Below, piece after piece: positions 44,108 to 56,171 of a stretch of DNA of 64,000 nt (position 1 is the first letter of the stretch; every line of letters begins with the position of its first letter). Below the pieces are notes generated by a model that did not search any database, was not told the DNA's origin, and saw only the letters and a program-made list of their open reading frames with translations. Source of the DNA: Hypoxylon rubiginosum (lineage: Eukaryota; Ascomycota; Sordariomycetes; Xylariales; Hypoxylaceae); contig CADCXA010000048.1 in the NCBI GenBank assembly GCA_902806565.1, positions 248,001-312,000 on the forward strand. Direction: 5' to 3'. The position numbers and the translations under genes were made by a program.

Positions 44108-46773
44108 CTAACCTCGGACAGCCCCGCCCAGTACACCACCAGTGAATTGCGTGCCACCGGCTTGTCTTGGGCCAGTTCCGCCACCCCTCGGACCGCCCCG
44201 ACCTCCTCGCTGTCCCCCACCTCGTCCACGCTGGTTTTGTCCTCTTCGGTCGAACGCGTTGGCCGTTCCTTGCGTACGCTGCTCGAGGGTACGCTCGTTC
44301 GTCTCGATGAGCTGCGCCGACTTGTCCGATAGCGTGAGCGCTAAGCTCTGGAGGCGAGACAGCTCCACGCCCTTTCGGAAGATGATCGTCGACGCCACCT
44401 GGTCAAGAGCAGCAGCCAACTCCTCGTGGCTGATCATCTTGCTGATGATGGCAGATACCTTACGGTCGTCGAGTTCGAACATAGACGAGAGGGTCGCCAC
44501 GGCGAGGGTGTCGTAGAAAGGAGCATATGTAAAGAGGTATGTTCTCAGGCCTTCTTCTTGGATCTGCTTGGACAGCATGGCCTTGATCTCATCCGTGTTG
44601 GTCATCAAGTCCCAGATCTTGATGTCGTGGATGAAGTTGGTGGCCTTCTTCCATTCGCCCGCAGCCAGGGCACGAGACGCTTGCATGACATGGTCGCGAG
44701 TGTTCTCCGGAGGTCCGGTGAAGATTTGTCTCTCGTGGTACTCTAACATGCGTCGGTAAGTCTTGCTGATGATTCGCTTCTTGATGTCCGGAGAAGAACC
44801 GGTCTGAGCGAGCAAGGGGATCTCGAGGAGCATGCTGCAAGTCAGGTAGACACACTCTAGGAGCTCGAGGTTGATATGCATGTGGAAGGGTAGCTGTCTC
44901 TGCTTTTCCAGTCTCTCTTGCTCGGGAGAGACTTGGGCATATCGCTGGATCATCACGCCTTGCGCCAACAGCTCCTTCTGTCGACCGCTACCGCATATTT
45001 CCTGCAGCGTGTTTTGCGCCTCGTACACCAGACCTTTTCGGAATGCGCACAGACCAACTTGGACAAGGGTTCGGTTGTAGAGGATTTGCGTCTGAACGTC
45101 GAAGCTGCCAATCGTCTCCTGCAAGTGGGACATGAGCATCATGTCGCGAGCCTTGTAGTATTCGTCGTGGAGAGCAAGGAAGTAAATCTGGCATAGCATG
45201 GCGCGAGCTCGGATAATGCCTTCGCTGTTGGTGAAGAGATAGTTGCAGAGGACATTGAGGAGATTAGTAGCGTCCGCGATGCTGCCTCTGGGGGTGATGG
45301 TCGAGTCGACCTCGGGAGGCACTGGTTTCCAAGCATCGGCCTCGAGGAGCTTGACAACCTGTGCAGGCTTGAAGTAGACGTGCTCTAATCTACGCATCAC
45401 TATACGGTTCAAGCTGTCCTGGGGAGTCTGCAGAGACGAATCCTTAGCAAGGGTCTCGTAGTAGAGAAGGCCACGGAAGATGACTTTGTACAAGGAACCC
45501 TCGTCGGTTAGTCGCTCGATATACTCCGAAGTGTGAGGGTCGATGCTCTGTAGTGATCTGGTGAGTTCATCGTCGAGTCGCTCAATGTAGGATACAATGC
45601 TTCCGGGGATCTTGATGTACTTCTCGCCCGGCTGCAGCGTAGGCGGCTTCTCGTCGTCGTCCCATTCATCGGCGTTTTCAATCACCACATACTCCGGGTT
45701 AGACTCGAGGACCTCGAACATGATCGAGATCTCCTTCTCAGCAGCCTTCCAGTGCTCGAGAGGCATAGACGCCGATCCGCCAGAACTGAGGTCGAACCGT
45801 GCAGAGACTAGAGTCAAGAGAACCTTGATTCGTTGGTATGGGGTAACGGCAACCTCGTGAAGTTTCTCCATGGTCTTGATCTGTTCGAGGCGGTCGGTGT
45901 TCTTCTTTCCACGAGACTCTAGTATGCCTCGTAGATGCTTGAAAATGCTCTCAGGGGTGAATATGAGTGTTTTCCCACCCTTGCCAACGGTGGCAAACCC
46001 TTCTTGGTCGTCGTCGACCTGATCGGCATATACCTCAGCCTTAGTCTTCTTGATGGGCTTCGGGACGGGCGTATCGTCCTCCTCTTCCGAAGCGAGGAAG
46101 TCGAGAGGGTCTTCTCTATACGAATCGACTTGCGGCTGGTAGTCCTGCTTGAGCTTCTTGATCTTTTGCTTGACAGCATTGAGACCGCGGGCGCTCGTCG
46201 CGTTCATCTTCTTGGGGGTAACCTTCTGTTTCGAGATGGTCTCGTTCATGGCATCCTCCAATTCGACGATGGCCTTGATGTAGAGCTTCGGTGTTCGGCC
46301 GCGCTCCGAAATCTTAGAAGCCTGTCTGTTGAGCTTGTCGAATTCTAAATAGTAGTTGTCAGCCTGATGATGTGCTACGTCCTGCTACGTCCCCGTCGCG
46401 ATGAGCTAAACCTACCGACAGAAATAGCACCCCAATCGCCAATCTTTTGGCGCTTCTCGATCGTGTCAATCGTGGACTCGAGCTCGGCTATTTGCTTGTC
46501 CTTGGCGCTCTTCAGGGTCTTGGGAGCATCATCGTCGCTTTCTTCGCTCTCCGAGTCGTCGCCGCGCAAGAAACGTGCAGCACCGGATTTCTTGCCGCCT
46601 TCCTCGTCGCTACTGGATCCTTCCTCGGACTCCTCCTCATCTTCATCCTCGTCTTCTTCCTCTGACTCCTCTTGCTCGCTTTCCTTTTCCGCTTCCTCCT
46701 CGGAGTAGAGTTCCTCCTCTTCGGAGCTGCTCTCGCTCGAGCTATCGTCGCCGCTGCGGAAGAATCGAGACAT
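44108..46773 (-). CDS. nip1: translation initiation factor eIF3 subunit C (NIP1)
   Basis: Core subunit of eIF3, which binds the 40S ribosome and recruits the initiator complex. Exons 46773-46416 and 46344-44108 (71-nt intron) give 864 residues. The N-terminus [15 protein letters not shown] is the hallmark of fungal NIP1, followed by long Glu/Asp/Ser tracts (to about residue 90) and KTLKSAKDK. The body carries [54 protein letters not shown], then the PCI region ([40 protein letters not shown]). The C-terminus is RGG-rich ([19 protein letters not shown]), a typical RNA-binding tail. Length matches the family. It should be an essential, constitutively expressed gene. Confidence 0.97.
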
Positions 46774-47488
46774 GTTGGGCTTTTGGTACACTAGTCGTGA
46801 GTAGGTTGTGTTGAGATGATTAGGTACGGGCCTTGGTGTTATGATTCGGCGGAGTTTGGTTTGGAGGGGCAAAAGTGAAATTAGGAAAAAAAGGGTGCAC
46901 ACAGTTTTTTGAAAAATCACAACGAATTTTTGGTGTGGGGTTGAGGGGTGAACCGATGGGCAGGCGGGTGACTCAGCTTTCCAAGAAGGTCTGTGCTTTT
47001 AAAAGTTCGCTTTGCTGCTTCTCCATCTAAATATGCATCTAAGCAGGAACTATCACGTACTCTTAAGTGCATACATACCTCTTAATGAATTCTAGAATCC
47101 TACGACGAACACATGATACGCATGCTTGTATATTTTCACGACACTCTGTATAGCTATATAGTGAACAGTTAGAACTATTGCATGGGAGTATAAAGATATA
47201 ATATCTCTAGCAGGGAGATGTGCCTAGTGTCACTTGTTAAAACACGAACAGATAGGCACTTATTGGTGATGGAGGCAAGAAAAAAATCAAACGATGTTCT
47301 ATGCTGGTATCATATGTAGACTCCTAATAACTCCGCTATGCCCATTGATTTGAATCCCAATGAATGGCTTGGGAAAGGTATCACAAGCCGATTAAATTCA
47401 ACGGTGATAGGTCATACCCTGTTGCCTTCCGAGTACTGCAAAATGCCATCCTCCATGGCCGAAGAGAATGAGAGATGCGATAGATCTA
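46774..47488. other. intergenic, eIF3c promoter
   Basis: No supported gene. A 69-codon frame at 47338-47547 overlaps the end of the next gene on the other strand and is discounted. Confidence 0.6.
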
Positions 47489-48092
47489 CTAATCGAGGTC
47501 TAGCCAGTCGGGGTGGTCTTTGGCCCTCCAAGGCTTTATGCCCATAGGGTTTGCATCGTGACTTTTCTTAGCCCGGTTCAAGACCTTCTTGCTCTCTTCA
47601 CTGTTGTATAAGGTACTAAAGTCCTTAATCTGGCCGCCTGCGACGCCAATGGACTTCAAGAAGCGCTCGTACATCTCGTCAGCTGCTGCTTGTTAGTAAT
47701 GCATTGACCAGTGATGACCTCAAGCAGAGAATATTTAGTTATACGTACAAGAGACGCTGTTCGGCATTGTATCAAGCATATGCTGGAGGGTTGTGCGTAG
47801 CTCTCGACACTATTTTCCAGAGGTGTCAGCCAGCAGCCAGCAAGGTCGTGGTCTAAGCTTACAAACCCTTAGGGAAAGACCAGTAGGGATTTATATCGCG
47901 TACCTTGATGTGCAAGAGGTTCAATTGTTTCATACTTAATTCCAGTTGTTCCTCATCCGATACCTCTTCCTTGCCTCGTCCCGAGGTACCAGCACCGACT
48001 TTCTTCATCAGTGGAATATTGGAAGCCATTTCTCCCACTCTGGCTTTCGCTTTCCAATCTTCAATCTTCCTAAATTCGTCGACAAAGTTCAA
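47489..48092 (-). CDS. small helical protein, unknown; 5' end unresolved
   Basis: Three downstream exons are clear: 48092-47904, 47809-47749 and 47685-47489, in frame over 149 codons with the stop. They read QLNFVDEFRKIEDWKAKAR, GEMASNIPLMKKVG, EQLELSMKQLNLLHIK, CRELRTTLQHMLDTMPNSVS, then DEMYERFLKSIGVAGGQ and end KPWRAKDHPDWLDLD. The open frame continues 5' of 48092 without any ATG; either a 43-nt intron (GTATCTGCC...CTTTTTCAG) joins an exon I cannot find, or translation starts at the in-frame ATG 48029, which has a strong context (GAAATGG) and gives 127 residues. No family recognised. It faces the transcription factor gene, whose proposed ATG is 50 bases away. Confidence 0.6.
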
Positions 48093-48141
48093 CTGAAAAA
48101 GTTCGATTAAGGAAGCAAGCGTCACGGCAGATACTATTAAT

Positions 48142-49740
48142 ATGTCTGAGAAACAATCGTGGAGATCTCCGGTTGAGCCTCTCGAGGCTGCAGCTGTCGA
48201 TCCTCCGGTTTCAGTCCAACAGTACCAGCCACAGCCGCAATCACAGTTTCAGCCCCAGCTCCAGCCCCAGCTCCAGCCCCAGTTTCTGAATATGTCTGGT
48301 ATGCCTGGTATGTCTGGTATGTACGGGTGGCTGCAGAACGATCGCCGTTCCCCAAGTAGCTACCCGGTCTCCACTGGTTGTGGGTACCTGCCCTCTAAAG
48401 TAAGCAAATTGTTTTTTTTTTGTCCTTTTTGCCTTTTGTTTGGTCTTTCTTCCCTTGGTTCATCCTTGTATACGGTTAGATACCTGGATATATGCAGCTA
48501 TACCCTTGCAATTCACGCACCAACCACCTCAGCTTTGTCACCCCGTTCACCCCCCCAAATCTTCCGTCTTTTCTCACTGTCCGCACTCTCAACTCACGCC
48601 TGTTTTTTTCCCTTGTCCACTTGCATCGGCACCCACCGCGTATCACAATCATTTCGCACGGTTTGCTTTTGACACCACAAGCAATCCAACTCACACGGTG
48701 ACGGGAACCTACAGGTCCAAGTTCCGGATTATCTTTATACCTATTCGGACCACCGTGCGACTTTCTCCCACAGTTCGCGAGATTCCCTCACCGTGCTACC
48801 AGAATCACGTCCCGATAGCGCGTCCAGTACAGTGGGAGCCGTCAACGACACGACGCACCCAGCTTCGCCAGCAGGCCACCCCACTGAAGCTGAGGCACCG
48901 GTCAAATCTGAGAATAACACGATCTACCCTTCTCCTCCCGTACTATACCAACCACAATACCCAGGTTTTCGTCAAACCGCCAACATTTCGTTCCAACAGG
49001 GCCCCCACCACCCTGCGGTCGCCGCGGGTGTAGTGGTCAACGGCAACGCGAGCGCCTTGAATACCCCGCGCCAGGCCCAGACCACCGCTCCAGCGACCCC
49101 GGTGAATAGCATGCCATCTGTTGAACTCGCCTCCGTCGCTCCCCCCGGATCTCTCAGGTCTCCTCCCGACAATGTCTACGTGAGCTTCGAAGCACTTATA
49201 GCCGCCGTCCAGTCCATTGCCAAGGATCAAGGCTTCGGCATAGTCAAGCTGCGCGCCAGCAACTATCGTGACCAGAAACCTACACGATACGACCTCGTAT
49301 GCGACCGTGGCGGCGTCAAGTACAGCAGCACCGCCAAGAAGCGGAATCCGAGCACCCGTAAGGTTGACTGCCCTTGGAAGGCAAAGGCGGTCTGCGAGGT
49401 CCAGTTGGGCAATCGATGGCGATTCCAGGTACAATGCCACGAGCACAACCATGAGCCGCGGCTGGCGACGGCAGCTCCGGGGCAAGAGAATACCCCGATG
49501 GCGCAGAGCATACGGAGCCTGACTAACAAGATGGACCGTATGAGCCACGAGATGGCCCAAGGTTTCGCTCGCATCGAGCAACGCTTGGAAGGTATCGAGA
49601 AGCGGCTCGATGCTATGGAGGGACAGATAAATACCGTGGAGACGCGAATGTCCGGCATGGAAACTAGGGGAGCTGGCATGGACGTACCCATGGATAACAT
49701 GGGCATGGGGGAACCTATGCTAGACGGCACCGTCATGTAG
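48142..49740 (+). CDS. FAR1-like DNA-binding transcription factor
   Basis: The last exon (48774-49740) is secure. It encodes a FAR1/WRKY-GCM1-type zinc domain (VYVSFEALIAAVQSIAKDQG, IVKLRASNYRDQKPTRYDL, VCDRGG, KVDCPWKAKAV, QVQCHEHNHEPR with C/C/H/H ligands), a coiled coil (about 50 residues of RSLTNKMDRMSHEMAQGFARI-like heptads) and a Met-rich tail. The first exon (48142-48399) encodes a Gln/Pro-rich head ending YGWLQNDRR. Joining them through a middle exon 48480-48697 closes the frame at 480 residues, with the donors and acceptors in place, but that exon reads poorly as protein and may be wrong. A role in transcription is inferred from the domain. Confidence 0.75.
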
Positions 49741-52351
49741 GAAGTGAACCTCCTTTAGGCAATGGTTCACCCAATGGTTCACCGGTTTCCGACTTGGCCA
49801 TGACCATGACCATATTCAGGCAACAAGAGAGAAACGCTACTACTTACTTTCCAGCGGTGTTCGGAAGCGACACAAGGGTTCATTATTCGGCGTTTATAGG
49901 GAACGGACCTAATTGTGTGTATTTGCACTGCACTACGATGCGATGCATATCGGTGGCACTTTGACTACTACCACTATAGCGAGGAGGGAAAAGCGGTTTC
50001 AGTTTTACACATCTCATGACATCCAAGGCGTATGGAAAATAAGTGTGCACAGTTGCTAATTCTTCTTCGGCGGCTCCAGGTCCGGTAAGGAGAGAGAGGG
50101 GAGGGTTTGATCACTCTTCACCCAAATATATTTAGCAGCAAGGATTTCTTTTGACATGCACATCAGTTCCGTGTTCAAAATTCGAACACCCTCGTCTTAG
50201 TGGGCTGCTTTTCTCCCCTTTTTCGGGTTGACAAAAGCAAGAGCGGAAAATATCAGATTTTGTGGTTTCACGCCTTGCGGAAGTTGCGGTACTAAGTACT
50301 ACTTATAGCGATTTCTATAGGGACCACAGCGAAAAAATGTATATGTTTAATCCAAGATGTGACATCCCCCAAGGTGATGTGATGGGGCGTGTATGTGTCT
50401 GCCAACCTACCTCGTTAGTAAGACTTTCTATGAAGCTATGAATATTCCGTGTAATACAAGACGCTGATCCTATAGTTGTATTCGTCCTCAACGAATCCTT
50501 TATATTGTTCACAGGTAATAAATTCGATTCTTATCTAGTTCTCGGTGGTAGGAGGTAGGCTACGAGGACAAGCACTACCTGCTAAACTCATCGTACAGCC
50601 CATCGCCGCCCGTTGTGCAACTTTTGGTATACGGACAGGTCCTATCTAGTTAGCTCTTGCTAATTCTCACGTCTGTCGCTCACACGAATGTAGGCGTAGG
50701 ACACGAAAGGAGTCATCATGATCAGCGGGTGACTAATTTCAAACACCCGGACCGCGAAATCTGCAAAACCCGCGGTCTGCGACGACAAGCCTCGAAACAG
50801 GTAACTCCAAATTTCGACCAACTTTCATATATATCTTTCACTTGAGCATACCTCCTCCAGGTCCGCTTCGATACAAGCAGCGTTGAGAGGCATTCATGGC
50901 ATGCGTCGTATCAGGGGCACGACGCGCAATCCAATGCCTTCGTAGGCGATATAACGGCTGATCTCACGCGTCGACGTAGCAGCTCCGACGCGGCTGCTAG
51001 CAAATTGGGACCTTGAAACGGATGTTGCCTGCAAGTTTTATGGGCTTTCGAGACAGGTGGGATACAATATCCACTCCCCCCTATGTGACAAGTCCTAGGC
51101 ATGTAATGGCCATGTTGAAGAGAGACCAAGATCTGGTCAGCCCATTGACGAGAATCCACTGTCGGCTTTACTGGATTTGGATGGCTTAAGAGACTGCTGC
51201 ACTATGTCAACATGAGCATTACCGATATCAGTGTCAGAATACTTGCAGGCGAGCGGTGTGCTGCAATCGGCTAACAGATGAATTATCGTGGAAGTTACAT
51301 CGTTCGTACGAAAGCCCCATCCACCCAGAGTCGCAGGCATTCGAAAGGATTGATCTGCCAATACGAAGTACTCTGGCACGATAATGTGGATATCTTTCGG
51401 TCAGGACCCTTAGGACCCAATAATCGTCACAATACCCTACAACATTTAAACTGGTAAAGAGGGGATGACAACTTTTCTCCTACGAAACCTGTCTCTCGAT
51501 TAACATTCTAGTCATTTCAATAGTCAACAGCAATCAATCTACGTATGTAGTTCAATCATACATTACATGATAACCCCGATGGTGAAGAGGTCGTATGTAT
51601 GAGGTCAGAAATGAGGCGAACTCCTTAGGCCATTGCCGATGCTTTTGGTCACGAGCAGCCTTATCACGGCAACCCTCCATCATCTATCTAGGATGTTTCA
51701 CCCCTCGAGTAGGGGAATGGGTCTTGAACCAGGTCTAACTAACCTGACAGGTACGGGATCACCACTGACAACCCTTGAAGACCCGCCAAAGGGGAACCGA
51801 TACCCCAGCAGCCGGTGCATTCTCCTAGCGAGCACATGGGGTCAATGCGTAGGAAATCTCCGTTGCATACGGAACGGCAAGACAGTTCTGCCGGTGCTAC
51901 ATATGATTTGCCTTGTTGTCACCGCCTACATGTGGTGAAGTTGAAAAGGACCAACTGAGGAGTCGGCTTCCTTTCAGATGGCACCATTGTTTAGCACTTA
52001 CGTAGGTTCGGATCGTCTGCACAACCAGATTGGTAGTATTAACTTTCTAACGGCGCCGCTCCCTAAGTGTTTTCAAGGAACCTCGTTACTTATCTGTTCA
52101 ACTAATGCATTGTCGTACTGGTTGTAAGGGCACCTTGTACGACATACAATATCGCTGGTCTTATAGGGCCCTCACGACAGGGCAGGCAGGTGAAGGGAAC
52201 TGCTGGATTATGTAAACCCTTCTCTAGCTAGTAATTTTGCTTCTTTCCCTTCGACCATTGATGAATCGTATCGATCCGCCGATTCTTCGTACCGTCTGAA
52301 GCTTTGTCCTCTAAGCTCGACTCGACTCCGTTCGAATGTCCTCCGGACGTT
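49741..52351. other. long intergenic region
   Basis: No supported gene. The minus-strand frame 51379-51137 (VPEYFVLADQSFRMPATLGG) is protein-like but has no ATG or acceptor upstream and no recognised family; another frame at 51159-50911 follows it. They may be the end of a broken gene. The rest is featureless. Confidence 0.5.
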
Positions 52352-53803
52352 ATGACGGTCATCTTCCCCATCGAGACGCAAGATCAGAAGGCCATCGTAG
52401 CCTGCGGGATAGTCTTTAGCTTTTTGCCGGCGGTAGTCGTTGGTCTCCGAGTCTTGGCTCGGCGGAAGGCCAATAGACTACTCGACACGAGTGACTATTT
52501 GATCATCACGTCGGGCGTATGTTCTAAACTCATAGAAGGACCTCCGAAGAAGTCACCTTCCGCCACGGTCGCTAACAGTTTCTTCTAGATTTCTGCCGTC
52601 ATATATCAAGGCGTGACCATCTCATGTTCGTATTCACCTTGGGTTACCGCGATTTTCGTGCTATCAACAACTAACATATTATGGCGTCCTGCAGCGGTTC
52701 TCGCGGGCGGAGTAGGGTTTCACGTCGACGATATCAAAAACAGGTTCGGGGTCGAATCAGGCGCTAAATCATTCCTTAAGGTGTGTTCTTCTAAAAGCCT
52801 ATCATTGACGCGTAATATCTCTGACACAGGTGGGCAACGCATAGCATTTAGTCGCCATTCAAGTATTTTGGGCGGTTACCCTTAGCCTCTGCAGGATATC
52901 CATCATCCACCTCTTCACCAACATATTTGTTGTCCAAAGTTTCGTCGTCGTAGCCAGGGCCACTTATGTATTAATCGTGTTGTGGTACTGTCCCTCGAAC
53001 CCCCAATCTGAACGTGTGGACAAGGGCTAACAAACCACGACGTAAAGGGCGCTGGCTGCCATACTCAGCGCATTTCTAATATGCCAGCCTTTCGAGTTCA
53101 ACTGGGATAAGTCGATCGAAGGAGGAGTATGCGGAAATCCTATGGTGTCGTGGATTCTTACGGGTGTCTTGAACATGATCTCCGACCTGATCATTCTAAT
53201 CATGCCGATGCCTTACGTGCTGGGACTAGAGTTGGCATTGCCGAAGCGGCTAGTCCTAGCAGCAACCTTCGGAATAGGGATATTGTGAGTACCGTGCGAC
53301 TCAGCTTTGCGATCTATGCCTAGACGTTCTCTAACAAGGAACTCTTTCATAGGACCTGTGTCGTCAGCATCATACGTGTCGTGATGATGACTCAGATCGA
53401 CTTCGAGGACATCACGTATACCATCCCGCACACAGTCCTGTTTAGCGCATTAGAGCCTTGCGTCGCCGTTACGCTGGCCTGCGTGATTATCCTGCGCCCC
53501 CTCTTCGGGGGGAAGTATTCGCCTGACGGCACGGCAACTTTCAACTCCCCATCCGTCGTCGCCCTGTCGAAGAAAGTAAGCAGCCGACACTTCAAGCAGC
53601 TCAACGACGACTCCGAGACGCGACTCCGCCCGGAGGATGTTGGATATCGGGCAACCGCCGCCAAATCACCGGAGCCGTTCAAGGGATTCGGTAGTATGGG
53701 AGATATCGGCCTGGAAATGGGTTCCATCTCGATAAAACACGAGTGGACCGTGGAGGAAGAGCCCCGCCGGATGAATTTGGGTGGGCATAAGGATACAAGC
53801 TAG
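52352..53803 (+). CDS. rhodopsin-domain integral membrane protein (PTH11-like)
   Basis: Six exons: 52352-52516, 52589-52625, 52695-52780, 52845-52984, 53048-53284, 53353-53803, giving 371 residues, all GT-AG and frame-closed. The protein has seven membrane segments and the signatures of the fungal rhodopsin-like family (PF20684): LDTSDYLII after TM2, VGFHVDDIKNRFG in the second loop, VTLSLCRISIIHLFTNIF in TM3, FEFNWDKSIEGGVCGN in the loop after TM4, LNMISDLIILIMPMPYV in TM5 and TCVVSIIRVV in TM6. The cytoplasmic tail is Ser-rich. Family members include PTH11-like putative receptors; the CFEM domain of true PTH11 is absent. Ligand unknown. The open frame extends upstream without another ATG, so the start is inferred. 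Confidence 0.88.
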
Positions 53804-54174
53804 ATGTTGGTATAGTCGTGGAGTAGAAACCTACTGGCTTCCCCTCAAGACATGCTGAGATCTATGTAAGACGCAATCATACTAGGTAATTGCGAGCTGC
53901 TAAATCGAAGGTTTCCCAATCAGATGTTCCAGGAAGATTCACGACGATCCAGATAATTGATTAATACCAATCAGGTCCAGAATGGCTGCTTAGACACTGT
54001 TGATAACTTCTGGTTTACCTTGGTAACGAGGGATGAATAAATAGGGATAAAGCAGAGCGGCCCGAGTGGTTAGAGACAACCATTGTCTATTCATCTCAAC
54101 CTATCTAGCGTGGATCATTTAGCTGGGCGATGCTTCTTGCTTGCAGATAGAACCATAGGCCAAGCACAAGCCGC
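53804..54174. other. convergent intergenic region
   Basis: 3' flanks of the rhodopsin-domain and carboxypeptidase genes; contains a tRNA-like fragment at 54055-54075. Confidence 0.6.
54055..54075 (+). other. tRNA D-arm-like fragment
   Basis: GAGCGGCCCGAGTGGTTAGAG resembles the 5' part of a Ser/Leu tRNA, including an A-box-like CGGCCCGAGTGG. No B box follows, so it is a fragment or chance. Confidence 0.25.
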
Positions 54175-56098
54175 TCACATATTTGCGAACAAATACTTCA
54201 TTCCCTCCCATGCCTCGGTACCGCTAGCCAGAATCTGGTCGGCCGGTAACGTGAATCCGTTCCGGCCAGTGTCTCGGAGCTCAATAGCCCATCTTGAGAG
54301 TATAAGTTAGCACCCATCTAGCATCGATTTGGTTGGGAAGCGGCATGTCACTTCACTCACCCTAGCTCGGCCTTGTTCACGTCGGTCACGTAATCATTAC
54401 TACCCCCGGCAGTAGCGTATAGGGTAGAGCAGATCGGACCAGTGGTGAATTGTGTGCCGTACGGCTTGGCAATGGCGGAGGCTGTTCCTTTGGAAAGCGT
54501 GTTTTGCTTGGCCTGGTTCGCGGCCACTGCGGAGCACGAGTAGCCGTAAGGTCTGCGAGGTCTAATTAGCGCTCATATCCCTGGATGTCGCAGGCATTTC
54601 TCATACGCGGAGAAAGAAAAGGGGGCTTGTAAAAGCAGACGCAACATTGGGGTGACTGCGAATTCTAGTAAGACGAGGCTAATTGAGATTCGGACTTACG
54701 TCAAGATATACTGTCCGTAGCTGTGCCAGTCAATATATAGCTTTATCCCTTTCGAAGCGGCGAGCTGATCACCCAGTGCTATGAAGATGTTAGCAAGCTT
54801 CGTTAGGTTAATTTCAAAGCAGAGGTATTACTTCGGATTCCGGTATTCTCAGGGGTGTCACCAGCGGCGACGCCACGGTAACTAAGACGTTTAGTTAGCA
54901 TTTACCCTCTTCGGCATGCTACGTAGAACGATCACGCGTATGTGACCTTCTGAATTTTGAGCATGAGTGTACAGAGAGGCTATTGCCATTGCCTCAAGTT
55001 GGCTACTCACGTTTCTGCATTTCCGACACGGTCAGCAAGTCAACTTCGACTAGGAGAACATTACGGGTAGCATAAACAGAAGGTCAACTAACCTGATCCC
55101 GGGCTCGTAGAGGATCCTTCACCATCCCACTTATATGGCCAGTTTCGGTTGACATCCGTACCAACAGAGCTGGTACTGGACCGTGTCTGGCGGTTCTTAC
55201 GCCACAGACGGTTCGTCGACTGCGTGTAGACAAAGCCTGTTGGGTATTAGTTTAGGTTAGGGCCCTTAGAACCGCTGCAACTCACCGTCGGGGTTAACAA
55301 TAGGCAAGATGTAGAAGTCGTACTTGTCGAGGAAGCTCTTGACGGTCGTGTCGTTGTTGTAGTTGGCAACCAGTTGGTAGGTGAGGTACTCAACAACCTA
55401 GATACATTTTCACGTTAGCTCAAAGGCCGGCCAGGTCTCTACACGATCTTAGGTTTACCTTGGATGAGATCCATTCACGAGCGTGGACATTGCCATGGAA
55501 ATACACAGCAGGCTTAGAACCCTTCCCTCCGCTTCCCCAGAGGTGAATTCCCTGGATGGCACGATTCTCGAAAGATTTACCCGCGGTAATCAGCTCCGAG
55601 TTGGAAGAAAATGACGACTGTATGTCCTTTAAAAACGTCAGGTGGTCGGCGTAGGCATGATACGCACTGAACCACGACAGGCTCGGAAGAGCAGCAGCGC
55701 TCAGGTCCAATTCTAAATCTTTGTTAGATCGCTTTCATTAGGAGGTACGTAGGTTGTTCCGGTTCCAACCCACCAGGGTATTCGGCTAGATCTCCTTCGA
55801 GAGCAATGTCGACTCCGAGATCGTCACTCAGCACTTGAGAAGTCAAGTTCAGGGCGTCAAACGCGGACAGGCTCTCGGGTGGGATTGCAACATCGAAGTG
55901 CTCCTCTTCCACATGACCGTGGTTGTGGGTGAGGTCGATGGCTTCAAGCGATTCTAGCTGTGCTTCGAAGGCTGTCACGTCGCTTCCCGACGCTACACGG
56001 AAGATCTTGTAGCCATCGTACACGACCTTACCCCGCCTGTCAAGTCGTAACGCAACCGTGAGAGGCGCGACTAGGAACAGAGACCGAAGGAGCTTCAT
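54175..56098 (-). CDS. secreted M14A metallocarboxypeptidase
   Basis: Zinc carboxypeptidase removing C-terminal residues from proteins, secreted as a zymogen. Nine exons: 56098-55774, 55712-55459, 55397-55286, 55236-55093, 55014-55011, 54881-54832, 54778-54700, 54552-54361, 54292-54175; total 425 residues, exact frame. Signal peptide is about residues 1-17, then a propeptide (to about 115). Catalytic features: zinc ligands in HGNVHAREW and WHSYGQ, Arg in NRNWPY, substrate motif NPDG, catalytic Glu in [12 protein letters not shown]. Length equals fungal McpA-type enzymes. The fifth exon is only four bases (AAAC); without it the conserved SPGSETYRG is broken and frame is lost. Intron 7 (54699-54553) is 147 nt, the longest. 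Expression is likely under nitrogen/protein control (inference). Confidence 0.9.
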
Positions 56099-56162
56099 GA
56101 TGGCGATTGCTAGTTAGGGCCAACTTTCAATAGAGAGCCCAAATTCGGTGTGCGGGAGTATG

Positions 56163-56171
56163 CTTTATATA
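56163..56171 (-). promoter_or_regulatory. TATA box of carboxypeptidase gene
   Basis: On the minus strand this reads TATATAAAG, about 65-73 bases upstream of the ATG at 56098. A classic core promoter position for a strongly regulated fungal gene. Confidence 0.6.

Noticed and set aside
48943..49581. 212-codon minus frame opposite the FAR1-like exon
   Set aside because: Shadow; the plus strand has zinc ligands and a coiled coil.
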